64,000 nucleotides of DNA from Epiperipatus broadwayi (lineage: Eukaryota; Onychophora; Udeonychophora; Euonychophora; Peripatidae), in assembly GCA_028023455.1 (NCBI GenBank), contig JAQFVV010000050.1:3102626-3166625 (forward strand). Direction: 5' to 3'. Made by a program: the position numbers and the translations under genes. Within the stretch, counting starts at the first letter, position 1. Every line of letters starts with the position of its first letter. The notes beneath the pieces are model-generated. The model did no database searches. It saw only the letters and a list, made by a program, of their open reading frames with translations, and had not been told where the DNA came from. Of the stretch, positions 33,727 to 46,152 are shown in pieces.

Positions 33727-35945
33727 TTTATATAAATTAGTATATATCATTACAATTATATATATATATAAGTCTAAAAAAAAGGAATAAAACATTGTAA
33801 CAGCATTGAGCAGTAAACAATCAGAAGAAAAACACTTTTATAATTATTTGTTATTTAAATGCAAAATATAAAATAAAACATAGATTCACTATCTTTAACA
33901 GCAAGTCATTAAATTGAATAAAAGCTGAATCAAATTAGTAACACATATAAAGTAACTTCACTTCTATTCAGTACCATTCTGGTTCAAAAATAAATGTGCT
34001 TGGAAAAGGTTAACCTTTCTGGTGCACCACACAGGAGATTTCATTTACAGCTTCAAGTTGTTCTAAAACTGGCAATTTTTATGTTATAATAGTGCATTTA
34101 TAGTCATTTTAAAGGTAAAAATGTACTGTAAGATGCTGCCATTTCTAGAATTATTTTACAAGTAAAAAATTAATAATATTTAAATTTGAAGCTATAACAA
34201 TGGAAGATAGTGGGATTTCCAAGGCATTGATTGGTTGTTTTTCATTTTCAACAAAAGGGAGTGATTGTCAATGATTTTGACAGGATAAGTTCTTTGTTTT
34301 GATTTTCAAAATGAAAATGTACATTTTAGAGTATTTTCTTTTGTATTTTTTTTTACATATAAATTATTTTGATAAAATATGTTAAAAATATAATTATTTT
34401 AGAAGAATAGTTAAGATTTTAGTAACAATTCTTTACTTTTACATAAATGTAAAATGAGAAAGAAATCAATGATGAACACAGCATTTTCTAATGTATTACA
34501 AATATTTGTTTTAGGTTGTCTACTATAAATTATTTTTATAATTATAAATAGAAATTAATTTTTGGAAAAAAATTTCATTCACTTTCATAATCTGACAAAT
34601 TATTAATTTGCTTTTTACAAATGAAACTAAAATGAATATGATATTAAAAGACAAATTTAGTTTTATTGCTGATTCTGTAATTGACCAATCAAAAGTTTAG
34701 AACTTTAATTCATTAGACCAATAGGGACTGGTTTAACAAGTTTTTCATTAATTTATCTTTTAAAATAGTGTTAGATATAAAATCAATAAAAATAAGGCTA
34801 TTGTTCCAACTATGTACTACAGTTGTTGTTTTTTTTATTTGATAAGTTCAAATTTGATTTTTTAGAATTTTTTTCATTTATAAACTTAAGTTTATAACAA
34901 GTCAAGCCCAAATTTATTGATTCATATTATTAAAAAAAATATTTTTAAACATTCAAATGTAAATGTTAAATATTAACTCAAATATCAATTAGTGTGAGTG
35001 AAAAAGAATTAATGTAAAAGAGTTGAAATTACTATTTTAATAAAAATAATTTATATCCATAAACAATTAGGAAAAGGCATTAAAATATGTTTACTATTTA
35101 CATTTCAATTATATACCAATAATTTAAATTAGCAAAATATGTTTATTGTTAGAACGGTGGATAATATGAAGATCCAAATGCCAACCAAAATAAGTGTGGT
35201 TAAATTTATAAGTTAATAATTTAAAAATATATTTAAAAATTCTAATGTTCAATAAATGATATTTTTGATAGCCCCTAGTGGCAAATTGGAATAAATTGTC
35301 AATGTTATAATTTATTATATTTACCTTAATTTTTTATTATATTTTCAAAAGTTTTGAAATATTTGTTAGAAATATATGTTTACAATAGAAAATTATTTTT
35401 AAAAATATTATATCAATTTTGTCAATAATACAAAAAAATTTAAAGCAAAATATATAATAAAATTTATAATTTTTTTTTTTTCCTTATTTGATGATTCCAT
35501 AATACTTATATAAATATTAAACTAAAAGAGTCAGAATTATTTCAATTTAGTTTGTAAAGTCAGAATGAATTATTGTTCAGAATTCTTAAATCTATAAAAT
35601 TCTATTTAAAATTAAAAATAATATTTATAACTTTTTTAAAAAATGACAGCAATAGATGAAAATGATCCTTTTTTAGCAATTATAAGTTGCATTATACATT
35701 ACTGATTTCTCATGACTTGCCTTTTTCAAAAAGTAAATATTTTCAAATAAAATTTGAATCTAATCATATTATTATTCTTAAAAATAGATATTATACAAAC
35801 ATTCTGCAAAAATAATCATAAATATATAAACACACTATGGAAAACATGTTTTGTTTGTGAAATGTAATAAAATTTGAATTAGCTTGGAAGTTTTTACAAG
35901 CACTCTCATGCAGAAAGAACAGGAAACATTGTTGTGCAGATTATG
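33727..35945. other. AT-rich stretch, nothing recognised
   Basis: Over 2 kb of A/T-rich DNA without a recognisable gene or repeat boundary. Confidence 0.45.
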
Positions 35946-35949
35946 ATAG

Positions 35950-36255
35950 ACACAGGACAAATGAACTAATGCCATGTCTACAGTCTTACTAACTGGTAGA
36001 TTTGTTATAACTCACCTTGACATCAAATAATGGATTAATCCAGATTCCATCATCTTGATCAGATTGATCATCATCACCTATTGTCTCATTTTTGCCATTG
36101 GATATATCTTAACTATTTGAATATCCATGGTCCCATGACAATGAATATCAATCTGATTGAGATAAGATGGAATCTGTAATAGTCCTATATTGAAGGCAAG
36201 GTGAGTTATAACAAAAACTACCAATTACCAACACTTTAGGCATGGCTTCAATTCA
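35950..36255. repeat. Inverted repeat, about 100-bp arms
   Basis: GCCATGTCTACAGTCTTACT / TTTAGGCATGGC at the outside, GTTATAACTCACCTTG / AAGGCAAGGTGAGTTATAAC, and CAGATTCCATCATCTTGATC with its inverse inside. The spacer is about 75 bp. It has no match to the other families. Confidence 0.75.
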
Positions 36256-36534
36256 TTTGTAATTGAATTTATCTGTTTAATATTTACATCTTAGATTTTT
36301 TTTATTAAATAAAAAAAAACATTATTATTTAAATTCCTGGTTTTGCTGCAAATGAATGTAAAAATTGACAAACAATCATGAAAGATCATTCATCACAAGA
36401 GGGTAAATGAAGTCAAAGAAACACTAGATCCACCTGTAATGATACAGGATATTCTGTGGTAGGAAATGATTAAAATATTTGAATAGTATATTATATAATG
36501 AGCATGCCAATAGCTCTTAACAAGCTTTTCAGAA

Positions 36535-36592
36535 CATCCCTATCCCCCAGACCAGTTTCTAGCTCTAGCTTTCATCAGTGAGGCACTAGAAT
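36535..36592 (-). ncRNA. Type I hammerhead ribozyme
   Basis: Minus strand: stem I CCTCA/TGGGG, CTGATGA (complement 36572-36578), stem II AGC(TAGA)GCT, GAAA, CTGG, then a GUC site with predicted cut between 36550 and 36549. Core bases are all canonical. Compared with the 23.3-kb unit, stem II changes GGC/GCC to AGC/GCT, a compensatory change preserving pairing. Confidence 0.75.
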
Positions 36593-36987
36593 AGATTTAA
36601 AATACTAGGCCAAGTCCAGCCCTTTATATAATGTTTAACTATTAAGTAAAAAATCTGAAATTTTCAGACATCCATATGTCTTCAAATCCAGATAAGTAAC
36701 TTAAATAGCCATATGGGACTGAATTAAGTTCAGATATATCAAATGCACATGATATATGACTTCTTTGCAATTATTGTTATTTCACTTATGGTTTTAGTGA
36801 TTTTATATTGCTAAAGCTATTAATATCTGTGTATATGAACTTAGTTCAATCCCATATGGCTATTTAAGTTAGATACTTGGATTTGAAGATATATGGATGT
36901 CTGAAAATTTAAGATTTTTTACTTAATAGTTAAACATTAGATAAAGTGCTGGGCTTGGCCTGGTATTTTAAATCTAATGTTTAAATA

Positions 36988-37042
36988 TTCTTACACTCAC
37001 TAATGAAAGCTAGAGCTAGAAACTGGTCTGGGGATAGTGATG
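36988..37042 (+). ncRNA. Hammerhead unit with mutated core
   Basis: Same fold as its inverted twin: CTCA/TGGG stem I, stem II AGC(TAGA)GCT, GAAAC and GUC before 37029. CTAATGA replaces CTGATGA (invariant G5 to A), which should abolish cleavage. Confidence 0.65.
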
Positions 37043-37754
37043 TTCTGAAAAGCTTGTTAAGAGCTATTGTCACACTCATTATATAACATTTGTAAAACAA
37101 GTTTATTAAATTAACTCACATGATATATAACTTGATTTCCTTGCAATTTGAATAGTAATCAAAAGTGCACTTTATTATTAAAGCAGCAAATTTAAGTGAA
37201 TTAAGATTTTTAAATAATGGGGGGGGGGCAAAAGTTTATAAGAAAATTATAAAAAATTACCTGAAGGTGATTAAAGATGAGGACTACTTAATTTCTGTAA
37301 TAGGAACAATGACAATTCTTTTGATAACAAACTAATATAAAGAACATTTTGGAAAAAAAATCCAGAAACTAAGTATAAAAAGTCACATTGGTCTTTTAAG
37401 GAAATGGTAAAAAATTGCAACACCATAAAATGTCACGAAACACTCAGCTTGCATAATGTTTTATAAGAATAAACTATTTATGCTCTCCTATTTCTGTCAT
37501 CTCTTGTATTTTTGAGTAAGCACCGGACACTCATATTCATAGATATCCTACCCATATTTTCAGATTTGTTTCCGGTTTTTGGCCTTTTTCATTAAAAAAA
37601 TTTGGATTTGATATACCCTGAGATTATGGATAAAGTAGCACTGAATATGAACTTAATAATCATTATCATCTACTAGATGGCAGTAGTGGTGGAGAAAAAG
37701 TAGTTCTCTTCTAAAAAAGAAGATTATATATATATATATATATATATATCATAA

Positions 37755-38255
37755 AAATAGAATAAGCTTGTTTAAAGCTATTAACACACTATTTAAATTA
37801 CATATTTGTAAATGCAAGCTATATAAGTCATGTGGTGTATGACTTGATTTCATTAATATTATAATTTCACTGTTGAGGTTTTGGCTATATTCGATTGCTA
37901 AGGCTATTAATATATGGTGTATTTGAATATAGTTCAATCCCATGTGGTTATTTTTGTTGGAGAGCTGGATTTGAAGACATAAAGTTATCTGAAAATTTCA
38001 GATCTTGTACTTAACAGTTTAGTATTAGATAAATGCTAGGTTTGAGTCAGTATTTTGAATATCATGTCCTAACTCCTCACTAACAAGATCCATAGCTCAA
38101 AACTTATCTGGGAAGGGGGGCAATCCTAGATAAAGATTTTGAATGTGTTCTCTTGTCGCGTTTATCATAAAATAATAATAATAAAATAAGCTTGTTTAGA
38201 GCTATTAGCATGCTATATTAGTTTACATATTTTTTAAATGCAAGCTATATAAGTC
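37755..38255 (+). mobile_element. Family H2 element with terminal direct repeats
   Basis: ATAAGCTTGTTTAAAGCTATTA and GCAAGCTATATAAGTC at 37762-37830 recur in the same orientation at about 38186-38255, flanking about 350 bp of H2 internal sequence with a decayed hammerhead (CACTAACAAGATCC, CAAAAC) near 38080. Direct terminal copies are the pseudo-LTR arrangement of Penelope-like elements. This is the only H2 copy here in direct rather than inverted form. Confidence 0.6.

Positions 38256-38320
<65 letters not shown>
38256..38320. repeat. TA array
   Basis: About 32 TA units immediately after the H2 element's tail. Confidence 0.95.
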
Positions 38321-38326
<6 letters not shown>

Positions 38327-38329
38327 GCT

Positions 38330-38890
38330 GTTGACATAGCATAAAAAATGTAAATACATATAAAAAATGGAAAATAAATTAGGCAAGATTGTATGCTAAA
38401 ACTATTGAAGATTCTCATTAAATCAATAATTTAATTGAAGTATTATATAAAGAGAAATTCTAGAGATGATTCTGAAATTGTAGCTTACTGTTAACTTCTG
38501 TATAAATGTTTTGTGAAAGTTTTTCTATCTGACTGCCAGGAATATTAATTTTGATTAATCAAGAGATGAAATTAAGAGATGTATTTAATGCCAGATATTA
38601 TCTGCAGACATAGAAGAAGACAATTCATAGATGGATATCAAAAATAGAGAAACATTTTTATTGAACCCACATAAATTCTTTAAAGCCCATTGAATTAAAG
38701 GTACACATTATTAAATTTTATGAAATTACTGAACAATTTCTGTTAAACAAACAGATAACCATAATGACTGAATTTCTTCAAAATTATTTTTGTAATTTCA
38801 GAAATGTTAATGATTTAGATTTGAAACTTCATTTGAGCACAAGTGATTATCTAAATGAAACTTTGAAGAGAATATTGTAATTCTTGTTCT
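38330..38890. other. AT-rich stretch, nothing recognised
   Basis: No feature is supported. Confidence 0.4.
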
Positions 38891-38917
38891 ATCAAATATT
38901 GACGTTTTCCCCCATGT

Positions 38918-39007
38918 GTCATAGCATTGGCTGGGAAGTGAACCCTCTAACCTGGGACAACTGCTTGTAAGGCAGCTGTGCTGACAACTCGACCACTAAT
39001 GCTTCAC
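38918..39007 (-). mobile_element. tRNA-like SINE with 12-bp TSD
   Basis: Minus-strand tRNA-like unit ending CCAATGCTATGACAC. Flanks TCAAATATTGAC (38892-38903) and TCAAGTATTGAC (39008-39019) differ at one base, a probable target duplication. T-arm and D-arm are worn. Confidence 0.75.
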
Positions 39008-39529
39008 TCAAGTATTGACTTATGATTAGCAATTTGTAAAATAAATTTATATGATGTTCTATATGCTAAAATCACATTTTCTATGGTTATAATTCTATTA
39101 TAAGCATTTTATGCATTTGTAAATAAAATGCTATTTTATTTTCAACTTTAAATACATAACTGAGGTTGCTTTCACGTGTTAGTTTGTCAAATCCATAGCA
39201 CCCAAACTGAGTGACTAAAGTTTGTAATGGATTTATAAAAGAAATGCAGCAGGTGTTATTCAAATTTATAAATTTACATGTTCTAAGTTTTTGGACAAAG
39301 CAGTGCAAGTCTTTTATCATAATCACGTGAGGATCATTAGCAATATATCACCTCATTTTAGTTTTCCTCTTTTGATCACCATATTCAGCACACATTACTT
39401 TAACATTTCATAGATTAAATCTATTGCCAGAATTTATTTCATGCTTAGGGAACCCTGAACTAGGCTCATTTTTTGCATGATTGTAGTGGTATCTAGGCTA
39501 TATCAATATCATGGCAATTTTACTCCTTA

Positions 39530-39630
39530 TGTACTAACAGTTATGACTATTGACTGTTTTCATAAAAAAACTTCTTGAATAAAAACGTTTCTGAAAATGA
39601 CTCTAGGTCAGTCAAAACTGTAAGGGAATA
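39530..39630. repeat. Possible H3 hairpin remnant
   Basis: TATTGACTGTTTTCAT (39548 on) and CAGTCAAAACTGTAAG (39609 on) are partial inverses, with CTGAAAATGACT...CAGTC AAAAC resembling the H3 hammerhead core. Too worn to be certain. Confidence 0.35.
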
Positions 39631-39639
39631 ACAGTATTA

Positions 39640-41400
39640 TATTCAAGCGTATAAGAATTAATTTAAAAAACACATTTAAAATAAATAAAGCCAGTTAGAA
39701 AACAGATTTACAAAGTACATTTTAGTAGTAATAAATTAAGGGATAAACATTTATGTTGATTAAAGGAAATGGAAAACAACAGCAAATTCTCACAGGAATG
39801 ACAGGTTATGAACTTCCTTCCTTCTCTTTTCAATCAAAGAAATCAGCATATATACATACTTATCAAAATGAAGTTTTAAATTCCTTTTTTCCTTTCTCTA
39901 CTGATTAATAGCAAAAAATGAGGAAATATGTTAATAACATGATAGCATTAAATAAAATATCTATTCAAGCAAATACTTAGCAAAAGACATAAGAAATTAC
40001 AAAATAAGCATACTAATGTAATTTTTTATAATATTATTAGAAATATTTTAATTCATTTAGGATGCCATTCCTGACCTTCTTATTTGAAAGACTCTTATGA
40101 CAAGTTTGACCATATTGCTCATGTATTCATAAAAAAATATTGACTGAAATATTTTTTATTTGAATTCCTTTTTTAAAATGAAAATGAATCTTAGTTGAGA
40201 CATTGTAAGAGAATGAAAATATATTGTAAAATTCAAAATTAAACTTATTAAAATTTCACAAAAAATGTCTTCACCATTATTTAGAAAGGCAATTCTTGTT
40301 ATCCAGTAAAAACAACTTCTGTTTATTATACCTACATTTTTACTATTTATCTTCTTAAAACAAACGTTTACCAAATGAAATCTAAATATATATACATTTT
40401 TACATTTAAATTAAATATTTTACAAATATGTTGCTTAAATAATTTAAATATGTTAATAAATTACTGAAAATTACAATTTTTCTTTTTTAAAATACTAAAG
40501 GAAAAACCACACATTCAGTATTGCTTTAGGCCAAATAATCTACTAATTACTAATGCTGTCAGTTTTTTTGCATTATGATACAACCAATTAGGGCATTGTT
40601 GGCTTTCTTTCATATTGAAAATTTGCATAATATAGATGTGATGTGATGCACTGTGGTGTCTCCTTAAACAGAGTCAGGAATCTCTCAGCAACAATGCCCA
40701 GATAAACCTGTTAGCCAGTTTATTTTTCAGATTATTTTTTGAACTAATAATTTTAATTCTATGTGCAAAAAAAATGCAAACCTGTAAACTAATGTTGTAG
40801 ATAACAGCAAAATAGTGAAATAAAGCTAAAGCTATAGTGGTGCCAAAATAACACCCCAAAATTAATGGGTTCATAACTAGTTAATTATAACAGATTAAAT
40901 GAAGCTGATGTGGACAGAAAAATGAAAGTTGATGAACAGATTAGAAAAACTATTTTAGTTATCAAAACATAATATGAATACTTTAAAACATCTGATTAAG
41001 GTGGAATGATAGAATGAAAAAGGTCAGTTAAATTCATACAGGAAAGAAAATCATGTAATATAAACTTGTGGAAGATCACTGAAAAGGGTGCCCTGCATGT
41101 TTGATGACATAGTATAGTAACAGATATGAGAAATAAACATTCATCTCAGCTTTGTCTCACTTCCAATTCTTGAATATCACATGACTTCCTGTGCAATAAA
41201 TCATGTGATCAATTTTATTAGAAAGACTTGTAAAAATTAATATAAACTTCTAATTAGAGCTTCTGAGTAATTCTTAATTTAATATCATGTGTTTATATAT
41301 GTGGAAACTACACTTGTCAAAATTAACTTGCTTATATCAGATTAAAAATGCATAAAACATATTCTGTAATATATTTTGATTTGTCATGTGATAAGTATAA
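39640..41400. other. AT-rich stretch, nothing recognised
   Basis: Short open frames at 40156-40374 and 40674-40874 (both minus) have no recognisable domain and look like chance in AT-rich DNA. Confidence 0.45.
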
Positions 41401-41404
41401 TATT

Positions 41405-41920
41405 TGTATATATATTTATATATTAGACTATTACTACCATCTAATATTAAGTATTCAATATCTTTAGAAAAATTAAACTTTATTTAAGTTTTCAAATTAC
41501 ATTCAATTGCTAATAATAGCATAGAGGTCAGTATATGCACAACGTTTTAAGAGGTATTATTTTCCTCTCTTTCTTCGGGTGTTGCTGGTCTGACCAGTGA
41601 TTAGCATGGGAATTGAACATGAAATTGCAGGATGGCTCAGTTGGACAAAACCTTGCCTTAAAATTCAATATTCAAGAATCTAAGATCGGAGGTATCACTG
41701 CTCAAGCATGCAACATCTAAAGAAGAGAGAAGAAGAATACCTCCTAAAACGTTATGCATATACTAATCTGTGTGCTACTATTAATAATTGAAAGTAATTT
41801 GAAAATTTAAGTAAAGTTTAATTTTTCTAAAGACATTTAATACATAATATTAGATGGTAGAAGTAGTCCAATATATAAATACAACCAAAATACCATCATC
41901 ACAAACCTTCAAGGAATCAA
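41405..41920. mobile_element. Inverted pair of PLE family-A tails with tRNA-like centre
   Basis: Left arm ATATATTAGACTATTACTAC..., right arm ...AGTAGTCCAATATATAAATA to CCATCATCACAAACCTTC. The right arm retains ATGGCTCAGTTGGACAAAAC and CCTTGCCTTAAAATTCAATA near 41640-41680, the tRNA-like box that the longest PLE copy has at 50651. Confidence 0.75.
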
Positions 41921-42070
41921 TAGTACTTGTATGTATAATCTATTTTACATAATAAAAATCGTTACATATTGTATTTTTTATATTAAAAAAAAAAGATATT
42001 TTAATTATTAATGTTAACACTTTGAAAAGAAAAGTTTTAGAGATTTAAATTTAAAATGTTATACACACAT

Positions 42071-42078
<8 letters not shown>

Positions 42079-42130
<52 letters not shown>
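42079..42130. repeat. Compound (CA)n(TA)n microsatellite
   Basis: About 13 CA units then about 13 TA units. Confidence 0.95.
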
Positions 42131-43725
42131 ACAGGTTTATAACAACTCCTTTATTTTAAGTATTTTTTTTTTTTTTATAAGAATAGTAATAATTTTATAC
42201 TCAGGTTAAATTATATATTCCAAATTATATTAAATGCCTGAAAACAAAAAAAGAATTATCATCATCATCATCAAAAGTGATCAAAACTTTTGCAGAAAGT
42301 AGTTAATTGTTTTTTATTTTATTTTAGCCCATTTTCTTTTTGCATTCTAATTTTACCATAACATTTTTTTTACAATTACAGTACTTAAATATAGAGAATA
42401 TAACAGCTAAAGTAATAAAGAGCATTTAAACATACATAGTATTTACTTTTATTTTACTATTACAGCTTTTTCTTTAAGGACTCTTTAGGATCACCAAACC
42501 TGCTTTTTTTTTTTTTTTGAAAAAAATTTCCCATAAATTAATAAGGTCATATTAAAATACTATTAATAAATTACATTCAAACAGATGCTCAAAAAAATCG
42601 CTTTGCTAGTGCCTTCTGGATTCAATAAATTTGGTAAAGTATTTAATATTCATTTCCTATATATTTGTTTTGTCCTAATTATGCCCAATATATAAAATAA
42701 CACACACAACTTTTAATCTAATTTATTTGCATATTTTGTTTACGTAATGCACATGTATATGTATATGTACGCGCGTACGCATACACATACATAAACAATA
42801 AAGTTCTAATGGTGACAATAAATACTCATAATAACGTTTTAAGAAAAAAAAACAGAAGTATTTTTAGTTTTTCCCATAACCATTCTCAACTATAAAATAT
42901 ATTAAATAAGCAAAGTTAATCTATAACGAATATTTTATTTGGGTTTATATATATATGCAAAATACATAAATAACACTGATTTGGATATAGGTTTTTTTAT
43001 AACATAAAAAATTCAAATGCAATTCTTAACTATATATATATATAAAATCATAACTAAATAAAAATAAAGATAAATTTGTATTTAAAAACTAGGCTAATTT
43101 CTAAAACCAGTAGATAAAATAAAATGTCAAATTAATTGAAGTGTTGACTATCCATTTATTGCTACCAAATTACATAAATAATGTTCTATTTATTCATCAA
43201 ATAAGTTGCCCGTATGTACATACAACGAAAATTAATTTGTTACTAAAATATCTCTAAACCTGTAACAGTGATTCGTATATTGTTATTATTATTATTTACC
43301 TGCAATTAATTATCACTGACAAAGAAATATAGATTTGTTAAAATTATGAAAAAAAAAAAAAATGAAATATAGTAATTGTGATGCTTAATATAAGTATTGG
43401 TTACAAATTTGCAATATCCTATCTTTTATAATTTATATTCAATATTTAAAATATTCATCTTTTTTTTTACAAAAAAAAAAAAAAACTATGTGAAAAGACA
43501 AGAATATCTCAATAGGGTGACATATGGAACGGGATTTTTCCTTTGTTATTTTTAACATCACTAACAGAATCGCTAATGGCTACATATATATAATCACCCT
43601 TTATATCGTTTACATTTTTTTCCTTTATTTATTTATTCATTCAAAGTAATTTATCTTAATTAATATTTATATTAAAAAAAAATAATAAAGATAAATTTTT
43701 AGGAATATGCACAGACCCCAAAAGC
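42131..43725. other. Downstream flank of the homeobox gene
   Basis: AT-rich, with a small (TCA)n run at 42257-42273. On the minus strand several AATAAA hexamers lie at about 43620-43640, some 100 nt past the homeobox stop codon, and may be its polyadenylation signals. Confidence 0.4.
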
Positions 43726-43731
43726 AGAGAT

Positions 43732-43954
43732 TCACCCCTGTGGATCGTCCTCTGAGCCCTGGGTAAGGTCATTCGGTTGTTCCTTTGTTGAAGATGCGGC
43801 AGAAGAGGAAGAATCGGAACTGTGACGTAGATTACTAGTGTCGCCACCTTGAGAAGATGCGGTTCCAGCCCGAGAAGAAACAAGAAGACGACACTCCGCA
43901 CACGAACACTGAACGCTATTTTCTCCGGGTTGAGCGTGTAATGGAGTCGCCAAG
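43732..43954 (-). CDS. Homeobox gene, probable last coding exon
   Basis: After an acceptor (AATTAATTAG at 43955-43964 read on the minus strand) one base completes a codon begun in the upstream exon, then 73 residues run to TGA at 43734-43732. The peptide is rich in Ser, Thr and acidic residues (SSDSSSSAASSTKEQPNDLT near the end), with a short CSCAEC cysteine cluster near residue 17. No OAR or other known domain is seen. It sits 1.57 kb downstream of the homeodomain exon in the same orientation, and the phases fit. CpG content is higher than the surroundings. An intervening exon cannot be excluded. Confidence 0.62.
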
Positions 43955-45524
43955 CTAATTAATTATTTGATTAAAATGAATAAATAAAGATTAAATCAAA
44001 ATTGAAATTATGTAACATTCAAATAAATTTATACATGTAATTTTTATTATTAGATGCGTTTAGCTGTTTGTGTATGAGTTTAGGTTTATAAAGGTGTGTA
44101 AATGAGTATTGCCTTAAAAGATTATTATATAATACGAAAATTTAGTAACTCTAATCTATACATGTATATATAATTTTGTTTAAAACGTTTAATTTTTTCT
44201 TCTCTCTATATTTATATTAATAGCAAGCGTATCTTTTTGGTTATTTCGTTTACTTATTTTATGTATATCGGGATTTGTTAGTAATATATTGTGTTCACTT
44301 ATAAAAATTGGGTTATGCTATAAGCATTATTTATTTCTAAAAGGTACATTTTATATACACGCACAGATACTCATATATGTAATATAAATATAAAAAAAAG
44401 TTTATGTATCTTCGTAAAAGCAAAATATACTCAAATTGTAAATACCACAGATACAACTTTGATAAATAAATTACCCCTGTAAGGAATTTAATATTTTATC
44501 TTCATATCCATTTATTTGTCTCAAATGCTAAACTCATTTTTAAGTTTTAAATAGTGATATGGTTGAATTTAATTAGAAATAGTAGCTTTTTTTAAAAAAA
44601 AAAAAGTTTAAATTAAATAAAAAAATATCTTTTCTACAAACTATTAAACAACTATGTTCTGATAAAATTTTGTCTCAGTAACAGTGTTAAGATTTTTCTA
44701 TTTTAATTTTAAGCCCATCAATTAATTGTCTTCACGTGATGTTCTGTTTTAAAATTTATTCACACAAACCACGCCTTTTATTTATTTATCTAATATATTC
44801 GTACCAGAAATACTTTAACATACTATTTCTACATTAATTAAAATTAGATATCGAAAGATCAAAGACAGTGCTTTTGAAATGTGTTTTCCAATGCGCTAAT
44901 ATTTAATTTATTTCTATAATAAATAATTTTTATTCAATCAAGTTTCAAAATATATATTAGCTTTTTATTATATCTACACTATTAACTATTATTTAGAAAA
45001 TATTTTAATCAGAATAATTTATCTTAATTGTGATATTATAATAAGCAAAGATATACATCATAAGCGCTGGAATATTATTTTTATAATTCCAACGCTAGAT
45101 ATTTAAAAAAATAGAAATCTAAAATGGCCGTCTCTTGAGGCCTTAATATATTATTAGGCCGCTTTATTTTTTTTAGGGTTTCATTAATCACTATAGTCAT
45201 TAATGACAAGTTAATACGGTGGAAATTATTCGTATATTCTCATTAAATGCTAAGTGCTAATTACTACGTAGATCGAATTTACGCCTTTATTATTATTATT
45301 TTTTATCATTCTAAGAAACTGAAATATATATATTTAATCAATATAAATATTTACACAATGTACTAAATGAAATCCCTGTTTTTTTTGTAAGTGTATTTAA
45401 AATATTTTCCCTGTTGATCTTATTTCTTTTTCTTTTCTTTTTTTTGTAAAGTGGGGGGAGGGGGAAAATTATTTAGGAGTATCAATATGGGAAAGCTATA
45501 CAGAAATAGAAAAGCCTGTAATAC
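43955..45524 (-). other. Presumed intron of the homeobox gene
   Basis: Lies between a GT donor (45524-45523) and an AG acceptor (43956-43955). AT-rich, with no element recognised. Phase 2 at both ends. Confidence 0.5.
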
Positions 45525-45733
45525 CTCTGAGCCATACGAACGCTATGACTGTAAAAAAGCTGAGCGGTCATCGCAGCTGAAGACGAAGATACAGGCAGAG
45601 GAGCATATCTGCTCAAGTATGGCCATGGGCAAGTAGCGGCCGAGAACTCCACAGACCCCATCCGGCGCTGGTCGGGGCATAGATGTAGGCGCGCTTGTTT
45701 TCGCCATTTTGCTCGCCTATTCTGAAACCAAAC
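45525..45733 (-). CDS. Paired-class homeodomain C-terminal exon
   Basis: A transcription-factor exon. Immediately after a good acceptor (TTTATTCAACAG) it reads VWFQNRRAKWRKQARLHL, homeodomain residues 47 onward, i.e. the end of the DNA-recognition helix, with W48, F49, N51 and R53 intact and Gln at position 50. An intron between homeodomain codons 46 and 47 is the classical position in paired-class (PRD/PRD-like) genes, which supports the splice site. A further 50 residues follow (YLSRYAPLP, SSSSAAM) to a donor AG|GTATTA after 45525. The first part of the homeodomain must lie upstream (beyond 45.73 kb on the minus strand); I did not find it in this window. A Q50 paired-like factor is clear; the exact subfamily is not. 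Confidence 0.85.
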
Positions 45734-46150
45734 CTGTTGAATAAAATTGAAAGAAAGGTTACATGAGTGACAGCCAATCCGAAGATAGACAAGAAAAATG
45801 ACGTCGAACATAAGATTATGAATGATGAAGAGCGTCTCCTAGTGTAATGCAAAATTAGTAGCACTGCATCCCACTAGAGGACACCTCATTGTGGAGAGTA
45901 TCTTTTTATTATTATGTAATAAATGAAGCACATTCTTAATTTTTTTAAAAATGTTTTAATCTAGTTAACACAACTCTTTATTTTTAACTATATACTTCTG
46001 CGGAAACTGTTACATTTAATACATTTTAATGAAAATGAATTTATTTTATAAATCTATATATATATAAAAATAAAGTTTAAAAAAAATTATATCATGATTA
46101 TATATTGAACGCAGTGCATTTACGCTGATGTACATATATGTACACTATGT
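45734..46150. other. Upstream intron sequence of the homeobox gene
   Basis: Begins with the acceptor tract on the minus strand. No exon carrying homeodomain residues 1-46 is seen here or further upstream in the window. Confidence 0.45.
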
Positions 46151-46152
46151 CA

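Larger units (their letters stand above)
36500..37090. mobile_element. Inverted pair, family H2, with two hammerheads
   Basis: GAGCATGCCAATAGCTCTTA at the left and its inverse at 37055-37085. TTTTCAGACATCCATATGTC and CCATATGGGACTGAATTAAG pair with the right arm. The spacer (about 36725-36840) holds GATATATGACTTCTTTGCA. The left arm has a canonical hammerhead core; the right has one core change. Confidence 0.78.

Noticed and set aside
43656-43901. Minus-strand 81-residue frame
   Set aside because: Overlaps the phase-matched terminal homeobox exon in a different frame and runs into downstream poly-A/T sequence.
45451-45864. Plus-strand frame 45451-45636 and minus frame 45613-45864
   Set aside because: Shadows of the homeobox exon in other frames.
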